NCBI RefSeq assembly: GCF_047324175.1
Contig: NZ_CP178732.1
Coordinates: 5,456,001-5,520,000 of the forward strand
Direction: 5' to 3'
Length of the DNA: 64,000 nucleotides
DNA from: Acerihabitans sp015654925
Lineage (GTDB): Bacteria; Pseudomonadota; Gammaproteobacteria; Enterobacterales; Enterobacteriaceae
In this document: in pieces, positions 45,331-54,004 of the stretch
Layout of the letters: the number at the start of each line of letters is the position of its first letter
How positions within the stretch are numbered: the stretch's first letter is position 1
Notes under the pieces: model-generated
What the model was told of the DNA's origin: nothing
Database searches by the model: none
What the model saw: the letters and a program-made list of their open reading frames with translations, nothing else
Position numbers and translations under genes: made by a program

Positions 45331-46109
45331 CAGGCCTCTCCCAAATAGGCCCGAATCACATCCGGGTTACTACGGATTTCGGCAGGCGTGCCGTTAGCCA
45401 GGGGCATGCCCTGATTCACTACATAAATACGATCGGAAATACCCATCACCAGCTTCATATCATGTTCAATCAGTAATACCGACACCTTATGCTGCGCGCG
45501 CAACTCCGCAATCAAATGATTCAATTCGGCGGTTTCATTGGGATTAAGGCCGGCGGCCGGCTCATCGAGCATTAACAACGACGGACGCGTCACCATGCAG
45601 CGGGCTATCTCCAGGCGCCGCTGCTGCCCATACGCCAAATTACCCGCCTGGCGATTGGCCAGCTCCAGCAAACCCACGCGCTCAAGCCACGTGCCGGCGT
45701 AATCCTGCGCATCGGCTTCGGCCTGGCGGAAGGCCCTGGTTTTCAGCAAACCGGCGAATACGCCGCTTTTAAGATGCTGATGCTGCGCCACCAGTAAATT
45801 TTCGATCACCGTCATCTCGCGAAACAAGCGCACGTGCTGGAAGGTGCGCACCACCCCCATCCGGGCGATCTTCTGTCCCGGCAGGCCTTCCAGATGCCGA
45901 TCGCGCAGCATAACGGTGCCGCTGGTGGGGCGGTAAAAACCGGTCAGGCAGTTAAATACCGTGGTTTTACCGGCGCCGTTGGGACCAATCAGGGACACGA
46001 TTTCACCGGAAAACAAATCCAGCTCCACCTGATTGACCGCCAGCAGGCCGCCGAAACGCATCGACAAACCTTTAACGGATAACAATGGCTGCAAAGCGGA
46101 AGTCGTCAT
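45330..46109 (-). CDS. livG: Branched-chain amino acid ABC transporter ATPase LivG
   Basis: Second ATPase of the branched-chain amino acid transporter, 259 residues (E. coli 255). Walker A is GPNGAGKTTVFN, the signature LAYGQQRRLEIARCM and Walker B LLMLDEPAAGLNP. The C-terminal extension after Walker B is typical of LivG-type ATPases. It overlaps livM by 4 bp and livF by one base. Confidence 0.96.
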   Translation of the reverse strand: MTTSALQPLLSVKGLSMRFGGLLAVNQVELDLFSGEIVSLIGPNGAGKTTVFNCLTGFYRPTSGTVMLRDRHLEGLPGQKIARMGVVRTFQHVRLFREMTVIENLLVAQHQHLKSGVFAGLLKTRAFRQAEADAQDYAGTWLERVGLLELANRQAGNLAYGQQRRLEIARCMVTRPSLLMLDEPAAGLNPNETAELNHLIAELRAQHKVSVLLIEHDMKLVMGISDRIYVVNQGMPLANGTPAEIRSNPDVIRAYLGEA

Positions 46110-47377
46110 GCCTGCGCTCCTTTGCCGGTCTTCATTTTCATTTGCGGACGCTTCATCGGCAACAGCCCCTGCGGCCGCCAGATCATCATCAAGACCATCA
46201 GCGCGCCCAGCAACAGCATGCTGTATTGGTTCAGGTCACGCATCAATTCCCGGGACACCACCAGCAGGATAGCCGCCAGGATCACCGCGAACTGCGATCC
46301 CATGCCGCCCAATACCACGATGGCCAACACAAAGGCGGACTCCACGAACGTAAAGGATTCCGGACTGACAAACCCTTGGCGGGCGGCGAACAGCGTGCCG
46401 GCAAACCCGGCGAACGCCGCGCTGATGGTAAAAGCGGTCAATTTGATCCGGGTGGGGCTAAGACCCAGCGAACGACAGGCGATTTCGTCTTCACGCAGCG
46501 CTTCCCAGGCCCGTCCCAGGGGCATGCGCAGCAGGCGATTGATCACGAACAGCGTCAGGATCACCAGCAGCAGCGCCACCATATACAGGAAGATAATGCG
46601 ATCGCTGGGATCGTATGTCAGGCCGAAAAAGTGATGGAAAGTGTCCCAGCCGCCGTCACGGGCGCTGCGGTTAAACTCCAGTCCGAAAAAAGTCGGTTTC
46701 GGAATCTGGCTGATGCCGTTCGGTCCGCCGGTCAGTTCGGTATTATTCAACAGCAAAATGCGCACGATTTCCCCGAACCCGAGGGTGACAATCGCCAGAT
46801 AATCCCCGCGCAACCGCAGAACCGGGAAACCCAGCAGCAGGCCGAAACCCGCGGCGACCACGCCGGCGATCGGCAGGCTTTCCCAGAATCCCAGCCCATA
46901 ATAGTGATTGAGCAGCGCATAGGTATAGGCGCCGATGGCATAAAAACCGCCATACCCCAGCACCAGCAGCCCGGACAGCCCCACCACCACGTTCAACCCC
47001 AGCCCCAGCATCACGTAGATAAGCGTCAGGGTGGCGATATCCACCGTGCCGCGCGATACCAGAAACGGCCAGGCGATGGCGGCCAGAATCATCACCAGCG
47101 CCAGCCATTTCTGGCGCGGCGTGGAGCCGTCGAAACTCGGCAGCACCCAGGACGGACCGCTGATTTTTTTCAGGCTCTGCTGGAATAACGGCCGCAGCAG
47201 CTGAAAGAAAAAGACTACCGCGCAGCCGGCGCCGATCCAGTACCAGCGCACTTCACCGGCGCCGTGCACCACCAGGCGGGTGCCCTCCAGGCTCAGGCGC
47301 ATGCCCATCATAAAGCCGGCCAGCACCAGCAGCATAAACGCGCACAGCAGGGCGTTTAACAAATGGCTGATTTTCAT
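46106..47377 (-). CDS. livM: Branched-chain amino acid ABC transporter permease LivM
   Basis: A 423-residue inner-membrane permease (E. coli 425). LivM-type features are the two extra N-terminal helices and the core segments VVGLSGLLVLGYGGFYAIGAY (in outline), LRGDYLAIVTLGFGEIVRILL and FAGFAGTLFAARQGFVSPESF. Overlaps of 4 bp on both sides show tight coupling to livH and livG. A long open frame on the opposite strand is a shadow. Confidence 0.96.
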   Translation of the reverse strand: MKISHLLNALLCAFMLLVLAGFMMGMRLSLEGTRLVVHGAGEVRWYWIGAGCAVVFFFQLLRPLFQQSLKKISGPSWVLPSFDGSTPRQKWLALVMILAAIAWPFLVSRGTVDIATLTLIYVMLGLGLNVVVGLSGLLVLGYGGFYAIGAYTYALLNHYYGLGFWESLPIAGVVAAGFGLLLGFPVLRLRGDYLAIVTLGFGEIVRILLLNNTELTGGPNGISQIPKPTFFGLEFNRSARDGGWDTFHHFFGLTYDPSDRIIFLYMVALLLVILTLFVINRLLRMPLGRAWEALREDEIACRSLGLSPTRIKLTAFTISAAFAGFAGTLFAARQGFVSPESFTFVESAFVLAIVVLGGMGSQFAVILAAILLVVSRELMRDLNQYSMLLLGALMVLMMIWRPQGLLPMKRPQMKMKTGKGAQA

Positions 47378-48300
47378 ACCTTCTCAACCTCCGGACGACC
47401 CAGAATCCCGGTAGGCAGCACCAGCAGCACCACGATCAACAGGGCAAACGACACCACGTCTTTATATTCGCTGCTCAGATAGGCCGAGGTCAGCGCCTCC
47501 GCCACGCCCAGGATTAACCCGCCCAGCATCGCGCCGGGGATACTGCCGATGCCGCCCAGAACCGCGGCGGTAAAAGCCTTCATGCCCGCCATAAAACCGA
47601 TATAGGGATTGATGACCCCGTAAAATTGCCCCAGCAGCACGCCGGCCACCGCCGCCATCGCCGCGCCGATCACAAATGTCAGCGAGATAACCCGATCGGT
47701 GCTGATGCCCAGCAGGCTGGCCATTTTTAAATCCTCCGCGCAGGCGCGGCAGGCGCGTCCCATGCGGGAATAACGGATAAACAGCGTCAACGCCAGCATG
47801 GCGACAAAGGTCACGGCCCAGATGGTGAACTGCATGGTGCTGATACTGGTCACAAAACCGTTGGCCTGGCCCAATACCCACTGGCCGCTGGCCAGGCTCG
47901 GCAACGCCAGATCCCGCGAGCCTTGCGTCAGGCTGACGTAGTTTTGCAGGAAGATGGACATGCCGATGGCGGAAATCAGGGCAATCAGGCGCTTGGAGGA
48001 GCGTACCGGTTTGTAGGCCACCCGTTCAATGCTCCAGCCGTACGCGCTGGCAATCACGATGGCCGCGATAAATCCGGCGCCGATCAATAACCAGCCGGCA
48101 TCGATACCCATCATCATCAGGGCGGCGATAACGATAAAGGAGACATAACTGCCGATCATATAGACCTCGCCGTGGGCGAAGTTGATCATGCCGATAATGC
48201 CGTAAACCATGGTGTAGCCAATGGCGATCAATGCATAGGTGCTGCCCAACGTCAGGCCGTTGAACAACTGCTGCATAAAATAAAGGAACTGCTCGGACAT
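47374..48300 (-). CDS. livH: Branched-chain amino acid ABC transporter permease LivH
   Basis: A 308-residue inner-membrane permease identical in length to E. coli LivH. YTMVYGIIGMINFAHGEVYM, RSSKRLIALISAIGMSIFLQ and FMAGMKAFTAAVLGGIGSIPG are conserved. The start at 48300 (MSEQFLYF) matches E. coli and has GAAGG 8 bp upstream; the frame opens five codons earlier with another possible start at 48315. It lies 82 bp from livK. Confidence 0.95.
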   Translation of the reverse strand: MSEQFLYFMQQLFNGLTLGSTYALIAIGYTMVYGIIGMINFAHGEVYMIGSYVSFIVIAALMMMGIDAGWLLIGAGFIAAIVIASAYGWSIERVAYKPVRSSKRLIALISAIGMSIFLQNYVSLTQGSRDLALPSLASGQWVLGQANGFVTSISTMQFTIWAVTFVAMLALTLFIRYSRMGRACRACAEDLKMASLLGISTDRVISLTFVIGAAMAAVAGVLLGQFYGVINPYIGFMAGMKAFTAAVLGGIGSIPGAMLGGLILGVAEALTSAYLSSEYKDVVSFALLIVVLLVLPTGILGRPEVEKV

Positions 48301-48382
48301 ACCTTGAACCTTCATAGTCGCTTCCGGTGACCGGACGGTTACCGGAAGCGGCGATATTTTTATACCCGGGAGGGACGGCAGA

Positions 48383-49492
48383 TTACTTAATCGGTGTGGA
48401 AGTACCGTCTGCGTGCCATGTGAATACGCCGAACTCGAATCCTTTCAGATCGCCTTTCTCATCCCAGCTTAATGGACCCATTACGGTATCCACGGTTTTG
48501 GACTTCAGATCCTTGACGATATCAGCCGGCTCCATGCCCGCGCTGTCCATGCCTTTGGCCAATGCCTGTACCGCCGCATAGGTGGTCCAAACGAACGGCC
48601 CGGTGGGGTCCAGTTTCTTCTCTTTCAGGGCGGCCACGATCGGCTGGTTGGACGGCACCTGGTCATAGCGTTTCGGCAGGGTAACCAGCATGCCTTCGGA
48701 AGCCGCGCCGGCGATGTTCGACAACGAAGAGTTGCCCACGCCTTCCGGGCCCATAAATTTAGTATCCAGGCCGGCCTGCCTGGCCTGGCGCAAAATTTGC
48801 CCCATTTCCGGGTAATAACCGCCGAAGTAAACAAAGTCGACGTTTTCTTTCTTCAGGCGCGCCACCAGCGTGGAGAAATCTTTATCACCCGCGGTGATAC
48901 CTTCAAACAACACGACGTTGCCGCCGTTTTTCTTCAGGCTGTCCTGTACGGAGCGCGCCAAGCCTTCCCCATATTGTTGTTTATCATGCACCACGGCAAT
49001 ACGCTGGGGTTTAACCACGTCCAGGATATATTTTGCGGCGGTCGGCCCCTGATCGGAGTCCAGGCCAGTGGTACGCATGATCATTTTGTAGCCCCGGGTG
49101 GTCAGATCGGCATTGGTCGCCGCCGGGGTGATCATGATGATCCCTTCGTCTTCATAAATATCGGAAGCCGGCTGGGTCGATGAGGAGCAAAGATGGCCAA
49201 TCACATAGCGGATACCGTCGTTGATGACTTTATTGGCTACCGCGACCGCTTGTTTGGGATCGCAGGCATCATCATATTCGACGCCGACCAGCTTGTTGCC
49301 TTTTACTCCGCCCTTGGCATTGATATCGGCAATGGCCTGGCGCGCCCCGGTAAATTCCATGTCGCCGTATTGGGCAACCGGACCGGACATGGCGCCCACC
49401 ACGGCGACTTTGATGTCTTGCGCCCAGACAGAATGGCTCATCGCCATGGCCATACAGCCGGCCAGCAAAGCGTTACCTTTGTTGAATTTCAT
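48383..49492 (-). CDS. livK: Branched-chain amino acid binding protein
   Basis: Periplasmic receptor of the transporter, 369 residues with a signal peptide ending SVWA-Q. The mature start DIKVAVVGAMSGPVAQYGD and the cysteine pair in DDACDPK/IGHLCSSSTQ are family-typical. The position before livHMGF, and details such as KLVGVEYDD and GMLVTLPKRYDQ, favour LivK (leucine-specific) over LivJ. It is the only binding protein in the locus, so it probably serves Leu, Ile and Val. GGAG lies upstream of the ATG at 49492; the long frame to 49663 is not supported. Confidence 0.93.
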   Translation of the reverse strand: MKFNKGNALLAGCMAMAMSHSVWAQDIKVAVVGAMSGPVAQYGDMEFTGARQAIADINAKGGVKGNKLVGVEYDDACDPKQAVAVANKVINDGIRYVIGHLCSSSTQPASDIYEDEGIIMITPAATNADLTTRGYKMIMRTTGLDSDQGPTAAKYILDVVKPQRIAVVHDKQQYGEGLARSVQDSLKKNGGNVVLFEGITAGDKDFSTLVARLKKENVDFVYFGGYYPEMGQILRQARQAGLDTKFMGPEGVGNSSLSNIAGAASEGMLVTLPKRYDQVPSNQPIVAALKEKKLDPTGPFVWTTYAAVQALAKGMDSAGMEPADIVKDLKSKTVDTVMGPLSWDEKGDLKGFEFGVFTWHADGTSTPIK

Positions 49493-49894
49493 CCACTGTT
49501 CTCCGTTTTTGTTGTGTTTGCCGCCTGTGTTTATCACCGGCTTTTTGCTGCTATTTAGTATTTTTATTATAAGTAATAATGCGTTACCCTCTAGGAACGA
49601 GAGATTATATAATAAACTATTATTTTTCATATTATTAAACAGAAATATTATGCTGTAAATCAACTTATAGTTTCAGAAATAACCTACATCAACAGCACAA
49701 AATAATGGTATTATTATCGGTAATTTCATCATCTGCTAGCGTGTCGTGCTGGCTTATGGTATTCAGATAGATCATTTCGCCAGAAATGAGATGCGCGGCA
49801 ATCGTTTTTACGACGTTTACCGCCGCAAGATTTACACGATCTTTTGTCAACAAATTCGCTACATTATTTTTTTACGTTTTAAGTGATTACACGC
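49493..49894. promoter_or_regulatory. AT-rich divergent region between livK and panM
   Basis: This 402-bp region has no gene. It is strongly AT-rich from about 49540 to 49720 and should hold the liv promoter and a leucine/Lrp-responsive region, as in E. coli, but no specific Lrp site can be assigned by eye. Confidence 0.5.
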
Positions 49895-50296
49895 ATGAAA
49901 TTGACTATAGAACAGCTATCCCGTTTTACACAGCAGGATGCCATTGATTTGGCTAAGATTTGGCCTGCTACCGACATCAACGCGCTTGAAACCAGGCTGT
50001 CCGACTCCTTTGCGATATTCGCCGCCAGGTTCAACGACCGCTTATTGGGCGCGGTGCAAGTGATTGTCGATAATGAGTGGAACGAGGGCCGCCTGGTGGC
50101 GCCGCTGGTGCGCGAAGTGACCCGCCGCCGGGGCGTGGGCCTTTACCTTATCAATGAAGCGCAGCGCCTGCTGCCGGAAATCAATCACTGGTGGCTGAGC
50201 AATACCCAACCGTTAGGGGACATGGACGTTATGGACAAATTTATGACCGCCTGCGGGTTCTGCCGGGCGGCGGACGGCTGGCATAAAAAGCGCTGA
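49895..50296 (+). CDS. panM: PanD maturation/regulatory factor PanM (PanZ)
   Basis: A 133-residue GNAT-fold protein that in E. coli binds PanD, triggers its self-cleavage and couples it to CoA levels. The CoA-binding segment VREVTRRRGVGLYLINEAQ is nearly the E. coli text, and MKLTIEQLSRF is the start. The ATG at 49895 matches E. coli; an in-frame GTG at 49883 exists. The ribosome site is weak (AAGTGA). It is divergent from livK, as in E. coli. Confidence 0.92.
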   Translation: MKLTIEQLSRFTQQDAIDLAKIWPATDINALETRLSDSFAIFAARFNDRLLGAVQVIVDNEWNEGRLVAPLVREVTRRRGVGLYLINEAQRLLPEINHWWLSNTQPLGDMDVMDKFMTACGFCRAADGWHKKR

Positions 50297-50353
50297 TCGA
50301 ATCCTAATGGCGTGCGCCTGCGATACGTTGCGGCCGTGGGAGCTTTGCCGTCA

Positions 50354-50914
50354 TTAATACGGGCGGCTACCCGGCTTGCGGTCCGTTATATAATCCAGCC
50401 GATCCAGACCCGCAAAGGATGGTCCTTTAACAGCGCGTAAATCCAGGGGTTCGGTTTGTGGGTCCAGCGCATAATTGGCGGCCCGATCGCCAATGCGCGA
50501 CGGCGCCGTATCAGGCTTGATTTGGGCGGGACAAGATAAAACAGAATCTTGCCGGGGATATTTATTATCCATGCCGACCTTAATCATCCCGCTTGGCGTC
50601 AAGGTATGAATTACCGTCGCATAACCAGGGGGAATATTTAGCGTCCCCGGCTTATTATATTGTTCGCTGGCGGCGATTTGCGGCTGTGCGATCGTTTCGG
50701 TGGCGGGACCGGCGAATAAGGGGTAACTTCGGGGCGCAATTCCCTGGGCTCCCTGGGCGCGCGCCGGCGGCCGGTGATTACTGACGGTTAGCAACCGGGT
50801 TAATATCGGATTGGTGCATATAAGCGGCTGGCCATAGGAGGGTTGCGCCCGATGCGCAAGCCAGCGGTAGGTTGATTCCGGCATAGAATCTTGATGGGTA
50901 ATCGCATGATCCAT
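50354..50914 (-). CDS. Unrecognised 186-residue protein (orphan gene 3)
   Basis: I do not recognise a family. The protein is Pro-rich and polar (APRSYPLFAGPATETIAQPQ, then APSRIGDRAANYALDPQTEP), with no membrane segment or signal peptide, so it looks largely disordered. A strong ribosome site, gggag, stands 7 bp before the ATG; the text gggagaaa before the start is the same as in orphan gene 1. It lies between panM and rpoH, where E. coli has livJ. It may be lineage-specific or a secreted protein; the evidence for expression is only the good ribosome site and intact frame. Confidence 0.62.
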   Translation of the reverse strand: MDHAITHQDSMPESTYRWLAHRAQPSYGQPLICTNPILTRLLTVSNHRPPARAQGAQGIAPRSYPLFAGPATETIAQPQIAASEQYNKPGTLNIPPGYATVIHTLTPSGMIKVGMDNKYPRQDSVLSCPAQIKPDTAPSRIGDRAANYALDPQTEPLDLRAVKGPSFAGLDRLDYITDRKPGSRPY

Positions 50915-51218
50915 TATTTTCTCCCTGAAAATGGTTATACTGACGGAATAAATAAAATACCAGGGGAACTTATATAAATAATAATATTGTCCATTGTCAC
51001 CGCTGTTAATAGCGCTAAATGTTGATATGGATTATTATAATATTAAAGCACGCTGGCAGGACCATAAATTAGCATTATGAATTTATAGCGTAAAGCGGTT
51101 GTTGTATTCTTTTAATTATATTCTAAATAACCCGCATTAAATATAATCAGTCCTTCTATAATATCAAAACAGCCGGTTATATACCGGCTGTTTTGATATG
51201 GCAACATAAAAAAACGGC
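50915..51218. other. AT-rich region between orphan gene 3 and rpoH
   Basis: This 304-bp stretch has no gene and is very AT-rich (about 50940-51165). It should hold the promoter of orphan gene 3 and ends with the rpoH terminator. I see no other motif. Confidence 0.5.
51161..51199. terminator. Intrinsic terminator downstream of rpoH
   Basis: atatcaaaacagccggt (51161-51177) and accggctgttttgatat (51183-51199) are exact reverse complements around tatat. On either strand the GC core is followed by TTTTGATAT, so it could work in both directions. It lies 19 bp beyond the rpoH stop. Confidence 0.85.
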
Positions 51219-52076
51219 TTAGGCTTCTATCGCCAGACGCATTTTTTTCATGGCATTTTTTTCCAGCTGGCGAACGCGCTCTGCTGAAACACCGTATTTA
51301 TCGGCCAATTCCTGCAACGTGCACTTATTGTCGTCATCCAACCAGCGGGCGCGAATAATATGCTGGCTGCGTTCGTCAAGGCCTTCCAGCGCTACGCTGA
51401 GCTTGTCCGCCGCATGATCGTCCCAGTTGTCCTCTTCGATGCCGTCGGCGAAATCGGAAGACTTATCCTGCAGATAGAGCATGGGAGCCATGGCCTGCCC
51501 ATCGCGGGTTTCGTCTTCCGGCGTCGGGTCAAAGGTCATATCCTGCGCCGCCATGCGTGATTCCATTTCGCGCACGTCTTTACTGGTTACGCCTAGGCTT
51601 TTCGCGACCATCTCCACTTCGTCCTGGTTAAACCAGCCCAGGCGCTTCTTGCTCTTACGCAAGTTAAAGAACAGTTTGCGCTGCGCCTTGGTGGTGGCGA
51701 CCTTGACGATGCGCCAGTTACGCAGCACGTATTCGTGGATTTCGGCTTTGATCCAGTGGACGGCGAACGATACCAGCCGCACCCCGACTTCCGGGTTGAA
51801 ACGGCGAACCGCTTTCATCAGTCCGATATTGCCTTCCTGGATCAGGTCCGCCTGCGGCAGGCCGTAACCGGAGTAGTTACGCGCAATATGAACAACAAAG
51901 CGCAGGTGCGACAGGATCAGCCGCTTGGCCGCCTCCAAATCGCCCTGATAATGCAGTCGTTCAGCCAGTGATTGCTCTTCCTCCGCCGTCAGCATCGGAT
52001 AGGCATTGGCTGCCCGAATGTAGGCTTCCAGGCTGCCTTGTGGAACCAGGGCCAAAGCTTGCATATCTTTGATCAT
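51219..52076 (-). CDS. rpoH: RNA polymerase heat-shock sigma factor (sigma 32)
   Basis: Directs transcription of heat-shock genes. It has 285 residues (E. coli 284). Region 2 is intact (RFVVHIARNYSGYGLPQADLIQEGNIGLMKAV, in outline; WIKAEIHEYVLRNWRIVK), as is the RpoH box QRKLFFNLRK between regions 2 and 3, and the region 4 helix-turn-helix TLQELADKYGVSAERVRQLEKNA. It is separated from ftsX by 233 bp, as expected for its multi-promoter upstream region. Confidence 0.97.
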   Translation of the reverse strand: MIKDMQALALVPQGSLEAYIRAANAYPMLTAEEEQSLAERLHYQGDLEAAKRLILSHLRFVVHIARNYSGYGLPQADLIQEGNIGLMKAVRRFNPEVGVRLVSFAVHWIKAEIHEYVLRNWRIVKVATTKAQRKLFFNLRKSKKRLGWFNQDEVEMVAKSLGVTSKDVREMESRMAAQDMTFDPTPEDETRDGQAMAPMLYLQDKSSDFADGIEEDNWDDHAADKLSVALEGLDERSQHIIRARWLDDDNKCTLQELADKYGVSAERVRQLEKNAMKKMRLAIEA

Positions 52077-52309
52077 TCATTTCCTCTCAAAAAAATCTCT
52101 GATACGTCGCTATCAATGACGGTGTATCAATGATGTGAAATCAATCGATTGGATCTATCAACTGCCCGCAGGCAGGTTATCCATAGGGCATACAGACATC
52201 AGATAGCCGATATTAAGACCAGTCAAGTGCATCTTAGTTCATAACTAAAAGCAACGTAGATCAGCTTGTGCGGTCGTAATATTCAATACATAAGTATAAC
52301 AAAAAAACG

Positions 52310-53299
52310 TTACTGGGGTGTAAAGCGGCGTAAATGTTGTACCGTCGCCATCCAGGCCGCCACCCACCCTATCATGCCGGAGATCAGCAGCAGCAGTAGC
52401 GTTTCTTCCCAATCCAGGCCATGGAGCGTGAAGGACGTGCCGAACACCGCGGCGACCTTGGCCACCACCGACTCCAGCCGCCAGACCAGCGTCTCGGACA
52501 AAATGAGCGACAAAATAGCGCCGCCCAGGCCCAGCAGCGCGCCGCCGTTTAAGAACGGACGCAGGATAAACCCGTCGGTGGCGCCGAGCAGCTTCATCAC
52601 GTTAATGGTGTCGCGGCGGCTGAAAATGCTCAGGCGGATGCTATTGCCGATCACCAGGAACACCGCAATAATCATCAGCAGCCCGATGGTGGCGGCCACT
52701 TGGCCCACCAGGCCGGTTAACGCCGCCAGCCGGGCGAACCAGCTGTCATCCATCCTGACTTCATCCACCCCTGGTTCCGCCGCGACCCGATCGCGCAGGG
52801 TCTTGAGGGTATCCGCGCTTTGAAAATCCAGCTTGGGAGTGATAATGGCCACCGCCGGCAAGGGGTTTTCTTCCAGCATATCCAGCGCGCCGCCAAAGCC
52901 GGACCAGTTGCGGAACTCGCCCATCGCCTCCTCGCGGGACAGATAGTTCACTTTTTCCACCCCGGGTTCCTGCTTGAGGCGATTTAGCACTTTCAGCGCC
53001 GCGTCGTCGTCCAGGGCTTTATCCAGGTAAATGGTCAACTGCGGCGTCGGATACCATTGCTCGGCGGCCTGGCTGACATTTTTCCATACCAGATAACATA
53101 CGCTGGGCAACGTCAACGAAATGGCAATTACGGCAACGGTTAACAAAGTCGCCAGCGGTTGCCGGCGCAGATCCCCCAGCGCATCGTTCCAGGCATAGGA
53201 CCACTGTTCGCGCCAGCCGCCGCGCAGCGCCTTGCTTTTGGTTTTGGCGGTGTTGACGCGATTGACGGTTTTTTTGGGTCGGTTCAGTTTATTCGCCAT
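52310..53299 (-). CDS. ftsX: Cell-division ABC transporter-like permease FtsX
   Basis: Partner of FtsE that activates peptidoglycan hydrolysis (through EnvC) at the septum. It has 329 residues (E. coli 352, with a longer N-terminus). Four membrane segments: one near residue 50 and three in the C-terminal half, with a large periplasmic loop between 1 and 2. EKVNYLSREEAMGEFRNWSGFGGALDMLEENPLP is the conserved periplasmic part (in outline). It overlaps ftsE by 11 bp; last gene of ftsY-ftsE-ftsX. Confidence 0.95.
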   Translation of the reverse strand: MANKLNRPKKTVNRVNTAKTKSKALRGGWREQWSYAWNDALGDLRRQPLATLLTVAVIAISLTLPSVCYLVWKNVSQAAEQWYPTPQLTIYLDKALDDDAALKVLNRLKQEPGVEKVNYLSREEAMGEFRNWSGFGGALDMLEENPLPAVAIITPKLDFQSADTLKTLRDRVAAEPGVDEVRMDDSWFARLAALTGLVGQVAATIGLLMIIAVFLVIGNSIRLSIFSRRDTINVMKLLGATDGFILRPFLNGGALLGLGGAILSLILSETLVWRLESVVAKVAAVFGTSFTLHGLDWEETLLLLLISGMIGWVAAWMATVQHLRRFTPQ

Positions 53300-53957
53300 C
53301 GGCGCCCCCGGTTATTCTTCCCTGGCTGAGGGACATAATGCGATAGCGGCGCCGGGCGATCAGGCTGAGGTCGTGGGTGGCCATCAGCACGGTCACCCCG
53401 GCCCGGTTAAACTCCTCGAACAAGCGCAAAATTTCTTCGGATAACGCATCATCCAAATTTCCGGTCGGTTCGTCGGCCAGCAGCACCACCGGCTTGTTGA
53501 CCACCGCCCGGGCAATGCCGACGCGCTGTTGTTCGCCGCCGGAGAGCTGAATAGGGAAATTACGCGCTTTATCCAGCAGACCGACCTTGTCCAGCGCCGC
53601 CGATACGCGGCGACGGATATCCTCGGTGCTGGCGCCGGCGATGATCAGCGGCATCGCCACATTATCGTAAACGGTGCGATCCAGCAGCAGGTGGTGATCC
53701 TGGAAGATCATGCCGATCTGGCGCCGCAGGAACGGTACCTCGCCGTTCTTCAGGCGGCTGATATCGTGACCGCCAAAAAATATATGACCCGCGCTAGGCC
53801 GTTCAATGCCACAAATCAGTTTCAGCAGGGTACTTTTCCCCGCCCCTGAATGGCCGGTCAGAAAAGCCATCTCAGCCGGACGAAGATGAAAATTCACACT
53901 TTGCAGTGCCTGTCGTCCGCCTAGATAGGCTTTGCTGACTTGTTCAAAGCGAATCAT
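53289..53957 (-). CDS. ftsE: Cell-division ATP-binding protein FtsE
   Basis: ATPase of the FtsEX complex, 222 residues as in E. coli. Walker A is GHSGAGKSTLLK, the signature LSGGEQQRVGIARAV and Walker B VLLADEPTGNLD. The start at 53957 (MIRFEQVSKAYLGG) matches E. coli; the frame opens nine codons earlier. It lies between ftsY and ftsX, as in E. coli. Confidence 0.96.
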   Translation of the reverse strand: MIRFEQVSKAYLGGRQALQSVNFHLRPAEMAFLTGHSGAGKSTLLKLICGIERPSAGHIFFGGHDISRLKNGEVPFLRRQIGMIFQDHHLLLDRTVYDNVAMPLIIAGASTEDIRRRVSAALDKVGLLDKARNFPIQLSGGEQQRVGIARAVVNKPVVLLADEPTGNLDDALSEEILRLFEEFNRAGVTVLMATHDLSLIARRRYRIMSLSQGRITGGADGE

Positions 53958-54004
53958 CCTTATTAATCCTCTCGGGCAACCCATTAATCTTCTGGTGCAA
54001 CCAA

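Noticed and set aside
46085..47188. A 367-codon open frame opposite livM
   Set aside because: It is an antisense shadow of a highly conserved permease. Its composition (Gln/His/Arg-rich) is typical of GC-rich shadow frames.
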